A stretch of DNA of 11,248 nucleotides from an uncultured Clostridia bacterium (GCA_947624755.1 CANQLQ010000036.1:1-11248); one strand, 5' to 3'. Positions 1 to 7,908 are shown, numbered from the stretch's first letter. A program made the numbers and translations. The notes: a model not told the origin generated them from the letters alone.

Positions 1-51
1 ACAATACCGCTAAAAGACCTCAAAGGGATTTGTTGTAATTTTTATGCGGTA
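1..51 (-). promoter_or_regulatory. Spacer downstream of nusA with inverted repeat and possible ribosome site
   Basis: Reading the minus strand, nusA is followed by an 8-bp inverted repeat (AATACCGC at 3-10 against GCGGTATT at 45-52) with a 34-nt loop. The loop contains GAGGT (complement of 17-21), a plausible Shine-Dalgarno sequence for the next operon gene. A TTG at complement 4-2 would sit 12 nt from it, so the next coding region may begin just at the window edge. In Firmicutes the gene after nusA is usually ylxR/rnpM, but no part of it can be read here. Confidence 0.35.
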
Positions 52-1710
52 TTAGCCTAATTGTATTTCGTTTTCGGGCTTTATGTCGATTTTCCAGCCG
101 GTAAGCTTTGCGGCAAGGCGTACATTCTGACCTTTGTTGCCGATTGCAAGTGAAAGCTGATCGTTAGGCACAACAACAAAGCAGGTCTTTTTTGCGCCCT
201 CAACTTCGGGTGCGATTTCAACGCTTATAACCTTAGCCGGGGCAAGAGCGGCGGCAATATAATCTTCGCTCTTTTCGCTGAAACGGACAATATCAATTTT
301 TTCACCGCAAAGAGCGTTGATAACCGTGCTTACTCGTTGACCTTTCGGACCGATACAAGCGCCTACAGGATCAACGTCCGGATTTTTACTGCTTACGGCA
401 ATTTTTGTTCTTGAGCCTGCCTCTCTTGAAACAGAGACAATTTCAACAATTCCGTCAAAGATTTCCGGAACTTCCATTTCAAAAAGTCTCTTTACAAGAC
501 CCGGCTCTCTTCTTGAAAGGTTTGCGTAAATTGTATTTTCATCGTTTGCGCCGTTTTCTTTGGTAACGGTAACGTAAACTTTAATGTCCTGACCGACGGT
601 GAGAACCTCTCCCGGAAGCTGGTCTTCACGAAGAAGAGTAAGACGGCTTGTTCCTATCATAACAGTTGCGTTGCCGCTTTCGGGGCTGATATATTCAACC
701 TTCGCAGTTACAACTTCTCTGTCTTTTTCGTTGATATCTCTTTTGCTCTTTCTCTTTTCTTCTTCGCTGATTGCCTGTCTGATAATACCTTTAACATTCA
801 TTGCAAAAAGCTTACCGAGGTTTTGAGGCTGAATTTCAACGGTAACGCTGTCGCCGACATATACTGCTTTATCAGTATAGTTTTGAGCCTGATCTACTGT
901 CATTTCCGCTCTCGGATTTATGACTGTATCAACAATTTTCATCACACGGTAAATTTTGATTGTTTTTTCTTCGGGATTAATGTCACAAAAAAAATTTTCC
1001 GTTTCTCCTTCGGGCTTTTCTTCTTCCTGCTCGGTTTCTTCTTCGTCATCTTCTACGGTAATTTCTTCTTCAACATATTCAATTCCCTGTTCTTCAGCCT
1101 GAGCTCTTGCATAGGCTTTCTGTCTGATAATTTCACGGACAAAATCATAAACAAGGTTCTTTTCCGCAAAGGCTTTTTCTGAAAGCTCTTCTTCTTCCTC
1201 AAGCTGAGCTTCGAGAATTTCTTCTTCGGTTTCTTCGGGAAGCTCTTCGTTAGCCTTCAAGGCTTCTTCGGCTCTTATATATGCGGCCTTGCGAATTTCG
1301 CTTCTTCTTTCATCAAAAGCTTTGAGTTTTTCGCTATGTTCGGCTTCTTCGGTTGCTATTCTTTCTTCAAGAACCGTTTCGATTTTTTCTTCGGGTGTTT
1401 CTTCTGAATTTTCGTCCGAAGCGAGAGCGGCAATTTCTTTTAGGCTTAGATAAATTTTGGCCGCCTCTTTTCTTCTTGCCGCATTTGCTCTTTCTTCGGC
1501 AAGAGCAGCTTCGGCTTTTCTTCTTTCTTCGGCAATTTTTGCGTCTGCAAGCTTTCTTGCCTCAGCGTCCTGACGTTTTGCGGCTTTTATAATTGATTCT
1601 CTAAACTGGTCATAAATGAACTGGGCTGAAAAACCTTTTTCTTTTGCAAGGTCTTCAACAGCTGCGAAAAAATCGCTTATATCGTTCTTTTTTGTAACTT
1701 TCTTTGCCAT
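52..1710 (-). CDS. nusA: Transcription termination/antitermination factor NusA with large N-terminal insertion
   Basis: NusA binds RNA polymerase and nascent RNA and modulates pausing, termination and antitermination in the cytoplasm. The 552-residue product has a split N-terminal domain (about 1-47 and 240-330), an S1 domain (about 333-402) and two KH domains with GPKG (454-457) and GNKG (524-527). The stretch VGACIGPKGQRV and the end LAAKLTGWKIDIK are family hallmarks. No C-terminal acidic repeats follow, as usual in Firmicutes. The odd part is about 190 extra residues (48-240), rich in Glu, Ala, Lys and Arg and probably coiled-coil, so the protein is well above the roughly 350-400 residues common in Firmicutes. 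The start ATG has an AAGGAAGG-type site about 12 nt upstream. The gene lies 132 bp downstream of rimP in the same operon. Identity is certain; the role of the insert is unknown. Confidence 0.97.
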   Translation of the reverse strand: MAKKVTKKNDISDFFAAVEDLAKEKGFSAQFIYDQFRESIIKAAKRQDAEARKLADAKIAEERRKAEAALAEERANAARRKEAAKIYLSLKEIAALASDENSEETPEEKIETVLEERIATEEAEHSEKLKAFDERRSEIRKAAYIRAEEALKANEELPEETEEEILEAQLEEEEELSEKAFAEKNLVYDFVREIIRQKAYARAQAEEQGIEYVEEEITVEDDEEETEQEEEKPEGETENFFCDINPEEKTIKIYRVMKIVDTVINPRAEMTVDQAQNYTDKAVYVGDSVTVEIQPQNLGKLFAMNVKGIIRQAISEEEKRKSKRDINEKDREVVTAKVEYISPESGNATVMIGTSRLTLLREDQLPGEVLTVGQDIKVYVTVTKENGANDENTIYANLSRREPGLVKRLFEMEVPEIFDGIVEIVSVSREAGSRTKIAVSSKNPDVDPVGACIGPKGQRVSTVINALCGEKIDIVRFSEKSEDYIAAALAPAKVISVEIAPEVEGAKKTCFVVVPNDQLSLAIGNKGQNVRLAAKLTGWKIDIKPENEIQLG

Positions 1711-1842
1711 TTTTTTGGGGATCTTCCTTCCTTAATAAATTTAGGAAAGCTTTGATAATTCACACCGCTTACCTTTGCGAAAAATTTTCCGCTATGTGCA
1801 AGCGACTCAAATTCATCACAGTTTCCTTTTTATAAAAATTAT

Positions 1843-2313
1843 TTATTCACTAAAATCGTCAAGCTTGACCCATGAAACTTCTTTTTTCGTAAAAGTCAGC
1901 CCTGAACCGTCTTCGGTTCTCAGTGTTATATTTCCGTTATCATAGCCTTCAAGAGTACCTTTGAAATCTCTTTTACCGTCAACGGGTCTTATGGTTTTAA
2001 CCATAATTTTTTCACCGATGAATTTTTCAAAGTGTTCCGGTCTTGTAAGTTCCCTTTCAATTCCGGGGGAGCTTACCTCAAGACAATAAGCCTGTTCAAT
2101 AGGATCCGCTTCGTCAAGCGGTTTGTTTATTGCATGAGTCAGGTCAACGCAGTCGTCAATTGAAACTCCGCCTTCTTTGTCAATGAAAATACGCAGGTAC
2201 CACTGCGAACCCTCTTTGAGAAAACGTATATCCCAAATTTCAAGACCCAACTGCTTTGCAATCGGTTCAACTATACTTTTAACAAAATTAACGGTATTTC
2301 CGCCTTTTGCCAT
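1843..2313 (-). CDS. rimP: Ribosome maturation factor RimP
   Basis: RimP assists late 30S subunit assembly in the cytoplasm. The 156-residue product has the usual length and two-domain form: an alpha/beta N-terminal domain with LGLEIWDIRF near residue 23 and the family signature SSPGIER at about residues 81-87, then a small SH3-like C-terminal domain ending in VSWVKLDDF. A longer frame would start at an ATG ending at 2322, but that lies only 1 nt after the AAGGAGGG site (2323-2330). The ATG at 2313 gives 10-nt spacing, so I chose it (product begins MAKGGNTV). It is the first gene of the rimP-nusA operon, a conserved arrangement across bacteria, and is preceded by a strong promoter and a leader hairpin. 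Confidence 0.95.
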   Translation of the reverse strand: MAKGGNTVNFVKSIVEPIAKQLGLEIWDIRFLKEGSQWYLRIFIDKEGGVSIDDCVDLTHAINKPLDEADPIEQAYCLEVSSPGIERELTRPEHFEKFIGEKIMVKTIRPVDGKRDFKGTLEGYDNGNITLRTEDGSGLTFTKKEVSWVKLDDFSE

Positions 2314-2373
2314 AAGATGCATCCCTCCTTAGAAAATTATAATTTAAACTTTTCGTAATAAGGCAATAAAGAA

Positions 2374-2399
2374 GAGCGGACTTTCGATAAAGCCCACTC
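2374..2399 (-). promoter_or_regulatory. Leader RNA hairpin upstream of rimP
   Basis: In the minus-strand transcript, GAGTGGGCTTT pairs with AAAGTCCGCTC around an ATCG loop: 11 pairs including two G-U wobbles. The wobbles work only in the minus-strand RNA (they are A-C mismatches in plus-strand RNA), which supports a role in the rimP mRNA leader. The stem starts about 20 nt after the predicted transcription start and is followed by a moderately U-rich stretch (UUCUUUAUU). It could be an attenuator, a 5' stabiliser or a protein-binding site. Leaders upstream of rimP-nusA are known in other bacteria, but no shared motif was recognised. Confidence 0.6.
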
Positions 2400-2425
2400 A
2401 GCAATTTACATTACGGATTATATGT

Positions 2426-2454
2426 AGTATATCACATTATTTTTAAAATATCAA
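2426..2454 (-). promoter_or_regulatory. SigA-type promoter of the rimP-nusA operon
   Basis: On the minus strand there is TTGATA (complement of 2449-2454), a 17-bp spacer, and TATACT (complement of 2426-2431). Each hexamer differs from consensus by one base, in an AT-rich setting. The predicted start is near 2419, giving a leader of about 105 nt before the rimP ATG. Confidence 0.8.
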
Positions 2455-2601
2455 GAGTTTTTGGATATTTTTAGAATGTTTATACCGATTTGCAAAATTT
2501 TTTTGTCTCATAGAGTGGCTCAAGAACTCTTATCACGGAACTCTCAAGCTTTTACGGGTTTATTACCCAAGTTGTTTTTCGGTTTCAACATCAAAATATC
2601 C

Positions 2602-3615
2602 CTATCCCAATGAAAGCACACCGGTTTCATTAAGAACAAGGCAAACTATGTAACCGACATAAATTGCAAGAAGCGCAGTGCCTTGCCACTTTTTGAACTT
2701 GCCTGTAATCATTGCCGGAACAACGCCTATTACTGCCGCCGCAATACAAATCGGGAAGTCAAAGATAAGATTTACATTTGCAACCGGAAGCGGCTTGCCG
2801 CCGATAACCGTGCAAAGCGGAAGGATAAGCGTAAGGTCTATAATATTTGCACCAACAATGTTGCCGACAGAAAGAGAAGCTTCTTTCTTGCGTATAGCCG
2901 TGAGAGTTGTAACAAGTTCGGGGAGGGACGTGCCGAGGGCAATAACGGTAAAGCCGATAATACCTTCGCTGATGCCTAAAGACCTCGCAATTGTCTGTCC
3001 CGAGCCGACAAGAAATTCAGCGCCGAGAACAATGCCCGCTGCACCGAGAATAAAGAACACTATGTTTTTTCCGAGTGAACCTTCTTCAAACTGAGCGGGG
3101 CCGTCAAGAGCCGCTTCTTTTTTACCTTCAAAAACATTGTAAATCATAAATGCAAGGAAAATCGCCCAAAGAATTGCCGCCGACCATACCGGAAGCGAAC
3201 CGTTAAGGCTGAGTAAAAGAAGTCCTACACCCGAAGCTACGAAAAGGCCGCCTTTAAGTACAAAGCTTTTTCTTTCAACCGTACCTGCAATTGCACAAAG
3301 CGAAATACCCATAATAAGAGTTGTGTTTGCCGTGACCGAACCTACTGCGTTGCCGATTGCCATTTGTGTCGAGCCTTGAGAAGCCGCACGAACAGAAACA
3401 AGAAGTTCGGGAAGTGTTGTTGCAAAGCTTACAATAGTAGCGCCGACAACGAATTTTGGAATACCCGTTTTTTCCGCAAACCATGTTGCCGAATCAACAA
3501 ACCAGTCTCCGCCCTTGATTGTGGCAACAAGACCCACAACAAAAATTACAAGTGCAACTGCAATTAAAGCTCCACCGCTCAAACCGCTGAAAAACGAAAT
3601 ACCAAAAAATTCCAT
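2602..3615 (-). CDS. Cation/Ca2+ antiporter, CaCA family (YrbG-like)
   Basis: A membrane antiporter that probably exchanges Na+ or H+ for Ca2+; the exact ions cannot be read from sequence. The 337-residue product consists of two inverted halves of about five hydrophobic segments each, joined by a hydrophilic loop near 162-182. Each half carries an alpha-repeat: FATTLPE (64-70) with GNAVGSVTAN (88-97), and ALGTSLPE (226-233) with GNIVGANIID (251-260). By analogy with the archaeal NCX structure, E70 and E233 are the central ion-binding acids, and N97 and D260 their partners. A256 replaces a common Ser. The start ATG has GGAGA 6 nt upstream. No clear promoter of its own was found in the 154-bp upstream gap, so readthrough from the ABC operon is possible, but a functional link is not evident. 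Confidence 0.9.
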   Translation of the reverse strand: MEFFGISFFSGLSGGALIAVALVIFVVGLVATIKGGDWFVDSATWFAEKTGIPKFVVGATIVSFATTLPELLVSVRAASQGSTQMAIGNAVGSVTANTTLIMGISLCAIAGTVERKSFVLKGGLFVASGVGLLLLSLNGSLPVWSAAILWAIFLAFMIYNVFEGKKEAALDGPAQFEEGSLGKNIVFFILGAAGIVLGAEFLVGSGQTIARSLGISEGIIGFTVIALGTSLPELVTTLTAIRKKEASLSVGNIVGANIIDLTLILPLCTVIGGKPLPVANVNLIFDFPICIAAAVIGVVPAMITGKFKKWQGTALLAIYVGYIVCLVLNETGVLSLG

Positions 3616-3663
3616 CTTTTTTCTCCATTCTAATTTTTTGTCAATTGCAGGCAGCAGAGATTA

Positions 3664-3698
3664 TTAGGGAATCGCTGTTTAATTCAGGGTGTCCCTAA
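3664..3698. repeat. 35-bp imperfect palindromic repeat, copy 1
   Basis: The ends TTAGGGA (3664-3670) and TCCCTAA (3692-3698) are a perfect 7-bp inverted repeat around a 21-bp centre that includes AATTCA. A second 35-bp element with the same left end, central AATTCA and a similar right end lies at 8317-8351. It sits between the exporter operon and the antiporter gene. It is probably a small dispersed element, although two copies are thin evidence. Confidence 0.55.
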
Positions 3699-3713
3699 AA
3701 TTTTTGAGCGAAA

Positions 3714-3734
3714 TGACGGAATAATTTACCGTCA
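3714..3734 (-). terminator. Possible weak terminator after the ABC operon
   Basis: The minus-strand transcript leaving the second ABC gene contains TGACGG and CCGTCA, a perfect 6-bp stem with a 9-nt AU-rich loop. It is followed only by AUUUCGCUC rather than a proper U-tract, so termination here would be inefficient. It lies 36 bp after the stop codon. Confidence 0.35.
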
Positions 3735-3769
3735 ATCAGCGTTGCTTGTATAATCAATAATTCCTTAGA

Positions 3770-5695
3770 TTACTCAAGTTCAAATGCGCCGGTATAAAGC
3801 TGATAGTATTTACCCTTTTCTTCAATCAGCTTGTCGTGATTTCCTCTTTCGATTATTCTTCCGTGTTCAAGAACCATAATAGCGTCTGAGTTCTGAACGG
3901 TTGAAAGTCTGTGCGCAATTACGAAAACCGTTCTGCCTTTCATCAAAGCGTCCATTCCCCTTTGAACAAGAGCTTCCGTTCTTGTGTCAATAGAAGAAGT
4001 AGCCTCGTCAAGAATCATTACCGGAGGATCCGCGACAGCCGCTCTTGCAATTGAAATAAGCTGTCTCTGACCTTGTGAAAGGTTTGCTCCGTTGCCTGTA
4101 AGTAATGTGTTATAACCCTCAGGCAGACGGCGGATAAAATCGTCCGCATTAGCAAGCCTTGAAGCATTATACACCTGTTCGTCTGTTGCGTCAAGGTTAC
4201 CGTAGCGAATATTTTCCATTACTGTGCCTGTAAACAGGTTTGTATCCTGCAAAACAATGCCGAGAGAACGGCGAAGATCTGACTTTTTGATTTTGTTGAC
4301 GTTTATTCCGTCATAGCGGATTTTACCGTCCGCAATATCGTAAAAGCGGTTGATAAGGTTTGTTATAGTTGTTTTTCCCGCGCCCGTTGCGCCGACAAAA
4401 GCTACCTTCTGACCCGGCTGTGCATAAAGAGAAACATTATGAAGAACGGTTTTTTCTCCGTCATAAGAAAAGTCAACATCGTCAAGCACAACATCGCCCT
4501 TTAACTCTGTATAAGTTATCGTACCGTCACCGTGAGGATGCTTCCATGCCCAATGACCGGTATGTTCCTTTGTTTCAATTATATTTCCGTTTTCGATTTT
4601 TGCATTTACAAGGGTTACATAGCCGTCATCGTCCTCGCTTTTTTCGTCCATAAGCTCAAAAATTCTTTCCGCACCGGCAAGAGCCATTACGACCGCATTA
4701 ATCTGCTGTGAAAGCTGGTTTATGGGATTTACAAAGCTTCGTGAAAGCTGAAGGAAAGCCGCAACCGCACCCATTGTAAGTCCGCCGATTCCGCCGACAG
4801 CAAGAAGTCCGCCGATTACAGCAAGAAGGACATACTGAAGGTGGCCGAGATTATTATTGATAGGACCGAGAAGATTTGCATATTTGTTTGCCTTATATGC
4901 GTTTTCAAAAAGCTCTTCGTTTTTTTCGTCAAATTCTTTTTTTGTTTCTTCCTCGTGGCAGAAAACCTTAATAACCTTTTGACCTGTTACCATTTCTTCA
5001 ACATAGCCGTTGACATCGCCGAGCGATCTTTGCTGTTTTACAAAGTACTTTCCGCTCTTTCCCGCCACCTTGCCGGTAATAAAGAACATTAAGGCAACGC
5101 TCGCAACTACAAAAGCTGTCAGATAAAGGCTTTTTATGCACATTGTAACGAACACCGAAACAACCGTAATTGCAGAGGATACGGTCTGCGGAATTGTCTG
5201 CGAAATCATCTGACGAAGCGTATCGGTATCGTTGGTATAGTGGCTCATAATATCGCCGTGGGTATGGGTATCAAAATATTTTATAGGCAAAGTCTGCATA
5301 TGTGAAAACATATCGTCTCTTATAGTGCGAAGAACGCCTTGGGAAACATTAACCATAATAAGAGTTTGAATGTATGTTGCCGCAATTCCCGAAAGGAAAA
5401 GAGCTGCCATTTTTATAATTGCCCCAAGAAGTCCTCCCCAGTCGGGATTTGCTGCTTTTATCATAGGTTCAATGTAATCGTCAATCAGAGTCTGAATGAA
5501 AAGTGAGGAAGCTATGTTTGCCGCCGTTGAAAAAGATATACAGACTATAACGGCAAAAAGCTTTAACTTGTTGCCTTTTGTTATGTAACTTATAAGGCGT
5601 TTCATCGTGCCTTTTTTAACCTTCTTCTTTGGCATACCTCTTGCCATCATTCCGCCCGGACCCCTCGGCGGTCTTACCGGTCTTGCTTCAGCCAT
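3770..5695 (-). CDS. ABC exporter half-transporter with consensus ATPase residues (second subunit)
   Basis: This is the second half of a heterodimeric ABC exporter in the plasma membrane, likely moving drugs, lipids or peptides outward using ATP. The 641-residue product has a basic, Pro/Gly/Met-rich N-terminal tail (1-30), a six-helix type-1 exporter membrane domain (about 40-340) and a C-terminal ATPase. Visible motifs are Walker A GATGAGKT (435-442), Q-loop Q483, signature LSQGQ (539-543, altered from LSGGQ), Walker B ending in catalytic E564, and switch H595. A linker of about 45 residues (353-400) contains HWAWKHPHGDG and is an addition between the two domains. The ATG has GGGAGG 9 nt upstream and overlaps the end of the upstream ABC gene by 8 bp, so translation is probably coupled. 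The closest architecture is that of BmrCD/LmrCD/TM287-288; the substrate is unknown. Confidence 0.93.
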   Translation of the reverse strand: MAEARPVRPPRGPGGMMARGMPKKKVKKGTMKRLISYITKGNKLKLFAVIVCISFSTAANIASSLFIQTLIDDYIEPMIKAANPDWGGLLGAIIKMAALFLSGIAATYIQTLIMVNVSQGVLRTIRDDMFSHMQTLPIKYFDTHTHGDIMSHYTNDTDTLRQMISQTIPQTVSSAITVVSVFVTMCIKSLYLTAFVVASVALMFFITGKVAGKSGKYFVKQQRSLGDVNGYVEEMVTGQKVIKVFCHEEETKKEFDEKNEELFENAYKANKYANLLGPINNNLGHLQYVLLAVIGGLLAVGGIGGLTMGAVAAFLQLSRSFVNPINQLSQQINAVVMALAGAERIFELMDEKSEDDDGYVTLVNAKIENGNIIETKEHTGHWAWKHPHGDGTITYTELKGDVVLDDVDFSYDGEKTVLHNVSLYAQPGQKVAFVGATGAGKTTITNLINRFYDIADGKIRYDGINVNKIKKSDLRRSLGIVLQDTNLFTGTVMENIRYGNLDATDEQVYNASRLANADDFIRRLPEGYNTLLTGNGANLSQGQRQLISIARAAVADPPVMILDEATSSIDTRTEALVQRGMDALMKGRTVFVIAHRLSTVQNSDAIMVLEHGRIIERGNHDKLIEEKGKYYQLYTGAFELE

Positions 5696-7442
5696 TGTCT
5701 TTTCCTCCCTTCACCTGTGAATAATAAACCTCGCTGTAAATTTTATCGTGGTCAAGAAGTTCTTCGTGCGTTCCGACCGCTTCGATTTTTCCGCCGTCAA
5801 GAACAATAATTTTATCCGCGTGTTCAATTGAAGAAATTCTCTGCGCAATGATGATTTTTGTCGTTTCGGGAATATACTTTTCAAATGCTTTTCTGATGAG
5901 TGCATCTGTTTTTGTATCAACGGCGCTTGTCGAGTCGTCCAGCACAAGAATTTTAGGTTTTTTGAGAAGTGAACGGGCAATACATATTCTCTGCTTCTGA
6001 CCGCCCGAAACGTTTGTTCCGCCCTGTTCAATATAGGTGTCATATCCGTCGGGAAAACTTCTTATAAATTCATCTGCCTGTGAAAGCCTGCACGCTTCAA
6101 CCAATTCTTCGTCGGTTGCATCTTTGTTGCCCCAGCGAAGATTTTCTTTTATCGTACCCGAAAAAAGGACATTCTTTTGAAGTACCATAGCAACTTCGTT
6201 TCTAAGCGTTTCAAGGTCATAATCCTTTACGTCGACTCCGCCCACTTTAAGTGTGCCGGTTGTAATATCATAAAGTCTTGCAATTAGCTGAACGAAAGTC
6301 GTCTTTGACGAACCGGTTGAACCGATTATTCCCACCGTTTCTCCCGAATTGATTTTCAAGTTGACATCTGAAAGGCAAAGCTTGTTTTTGTCGTTAGCAT
6401 AGCTGAATCCGACATTTTCAAATTCAATGCTTCCGTCTTTTACATTCATAACCGGATTTTCAACGTTTGAAAGGTCGCTTTTTTCGTTCAGCACTTCGCA
6501 GACTCTTTCGCCCGAAGCTCTCGACATAGTAAGCATAACGAAAATCATGGAAAGCATCATAAGGGTCATAAGTATCTGCATACTGTAGCTGAACATTGTG
6601 AAAAGGTCACCCGTTGTAAGCTCGGTCGCGCCTGAACCTACGATCATTCTTGCTCCGAACCATGAAATGAGAAGCATGGCGGCATAAGCGCTAAACTGCA
6701 TTAAAGGCGAGTTAAGAGCGACCCATCTTTCAGCGCTTACGAAGTCAGAATATATCTTGTCTGAAACGGTATTAAACTTATCTCTTTCCTTGTCCTCTCT
6801 TACAAACGATTTTACAACTCTGACTGCGTGAAGATTTTCCGAAACAACACGGTTTAGCTTATCATAGGTTTTGAACACTCTTTCAAAAATCGGGTGAGCG
6901 TGCTTTATTACAAAAAGAAGACCTGCCCCAAGAAAGGGAATAATGCAAACGAAAATCAGCGAAAGCTTTGCGCTGACACGAAAAGCCATTACAACCGAAA
7001 AAATAAGCATCATCGGCGAACGCACAGCAATACGGATAATCATTTGGTAAGCGTTTTGTAGATTTGTAACGTCAGTCGTCATTCTCGTCACAAGGCTTGA
7101 AACCGAAAAGCGGTCAATGTTTGAAAATGAAAAGCTTTGAAGATTATGGAACATATCGTGACGAAGATTTTTTGAAAATCCCGACGAAGCCTTTGAAGCG
7201 TATTTTCCTGCAAGCACTCCGAAAAGCAGAGACAAAACGCAAAGCGCCGCAAGCACCGCACCGATTTTCACGATATATGCCATATCGCCTTCACCGCCGT
7301 TTGCGTTAATGCCGTTGTCAAGAAGCTTACCCATAAGAAACGGTATAACAACTTCCATTACGACCTCAAGCGAAACGAAAACCGGCGCAAGTAATGAGGG
7401 CAGCTTGTATTCACGAATACAGCGTGAGAGAGTTTTAATCAT
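5688..7442 (-). CDS. ABC exporter half-transporter with degenerate ATPase site (first subunit)
   Basis: Partner of the following ABC gene. From the chosen start the product has 584 residues: six predicted membrane helices (to about residue 310) and an ATPase domain. Residue numbers here count from that ATG. Walker A is GSTGSSKT (364-371, with Ser at the usual second Gly), Q-loop Q422 and signature VSGGQ (478-482). Walker B ends in D503 where the catalytic Glu is expected, and Q534 replaces the switch His. This is the non-catalytic half of an asymmetric heterodimer; its intact signature serves the consensus site formed with the partner. A longer frame from a TTG at 7451 is rejected because that TTG directly abuts AGGAGG, whereas the ATG at 7442 is 9 nt away. 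The start overlaps the marR end by 8 bp. Confidence 0.92.
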   Translation of the reverse strand: MIKTLSRCIREYKLPSLLAPVFVSLEVVMEVVIPFLMGKLLDNGINANGGEGDMAYIVKIGAVLAALCVLSLLFGVLAGKYASKASSGFSKNLRHDMFHNLQSFSFSNIDRFSVSSLVTRMTTDVTNLQNAYQMIIRIAVRSPMMLIFSVVMAFRVSAKLSLIFVCIIPFLGAGLLFVIKHAHPIFERVFKTYDKLNRVVSENLHAVRVVKSFVREDKERDKFNTVSDKIYSDFVSAERWVALNSPLMQFSAYAAMLLISWFGARMIVGSGATELTTGDLFTMFSYSMQILMTLMMLSMIFVMLTMSRASGERVCEVLNEKSDLSNVENPVMNVKDGSIEFENVGFSYANDKNKLCLSDVNLKINSGETVGIIGSTGSSKTTFVQLIARLYDITTGTLKVGGVDVKDYDLETLRNEVAMVLQKNVLFSGTIKENLRWGNKDATDEELVEACRLSQADEFIRSFPDGYDTYIEQGGTNVSGGQKQRICIARSLLKKPKILVLDDSTSAVDTKTDALIRKAFEKYIPETTKIIIAQRISSIEHADKIIVLDGGKIEAVGTHEELLDHDKIYSEVYYSQVKGGKDNG

Positions 7443-7887
7443 CGCAGTCAACCTCCTCGATGTTGTTTTTGATTTTTTCGAGCACTTCCAAAAAAATCCT
7501 TCTTTCTTCTTCGGTAATGCCCTTTTCGAGCGTCTTGTTGAATTTTTTCATATCTTTATCTATTGAATGAATTATTTCCACCGACTTTTGAGTCAATGTT
7601 ATTTTTTTCAGTCTTTCATCATAGCTTACCCGTTCCCTATTCAGAAGTCCGTTTTTTTCCATAAGCTTGAGAGTATTTGTCGCCGTCGAACGTCTTATGC
7701 CAAATTCTTTTTCAATATCCTTTTGAAAAATATCCTTTTGGCTGTTTCTGTAAATGAAGCCGATTATTCTTCCGTGGTTCTGCGTTGAACCGTCAGAACT
7801 GTTTTCACGCCTTTTGCGGTCAAAATAACGCTTGACGAGCCTTGAAGTTTTATTTATTGCAAGCGCAAGAGGAATCGTTTCAGACAT
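7435..7887 (-). CDS. MarR-family transcriptional regulator
   Basis: A cytoplasmic winged-helix DNA-binding regulator of 150 residues, the normal size for MarR. The DNA-binding part runs from about 45 to 105: a helix-turn-helix around DIEKEFGIRRSTATNTLKLM (57-76), then the turn NGLLNRERVSYDERLKKITLT, which forms the beta wing. Flanking helices at both ends would make the dimer interface. Translation begins at an ATG 8 nt after AAGGGGGT. The gene leads the operon with the two exporter genes and its last codons contain the ribosome site of the first one. Palindromes over its own promoter suggest that it represses the operon and is released by a ligand, plausibly the exported compound. That regulatory role is inferred from context. 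Confidence 0.93.
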   Translation of the reverse strand: MSETIPLALAINKTSRLVKRYFDRKRRENSSDGSTQNHGRIIGFIYRNSQKDIFQKDIEKEFGIRRSTATNTLKLMEKNGLLNRERVSYDERLKKITLTQKSVEIIHSIDKDMKKFNKTLEKGITEEERRIFLEVLEKIKNNIEEVDCDD

Positions 7888-7908
7888 ACCTTGTACCCCC
7901 TTATATAT

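Noticed and set aside
823..1592. Phe/Leu-rich open frames on the plus strand opposite nusA
   Set aside because: They are the antisense of the Glu/Lys-rich NusA coding sequence, lack ribosome sites and resemble no protein.
1769..1816. 15-codon minus-strand frame between rimP and nusA, after AAAAAGGAAA
   Set aside because: Too short and without any recognised similarity; the ribosome-like site is weak. It could be a leader peptide but nothing supports it.
2519..2548. Direct repeat CTCAAG/GAACTCT and a GGGT-loop-ACCC stem after the antiporter gene, considered as a terminator
   Set aside because: The stem is only 4 bp without a U-tract, and the direct repeats do not form a hairpin.
3639..3644. 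TTGACA on the minus strand just upstream of the antiporter
   Set aside because: It lies only 23 nt from the ATG, so the -10 box would fall on the ribosome site, and no -10-like sequence is present.
5688..7442. First ABC subunit as a broken or pseudogene ATPase
   Set aside because: The frame is complete and its altered residues complement those of the partner, as in functional heterodimeric exporters.
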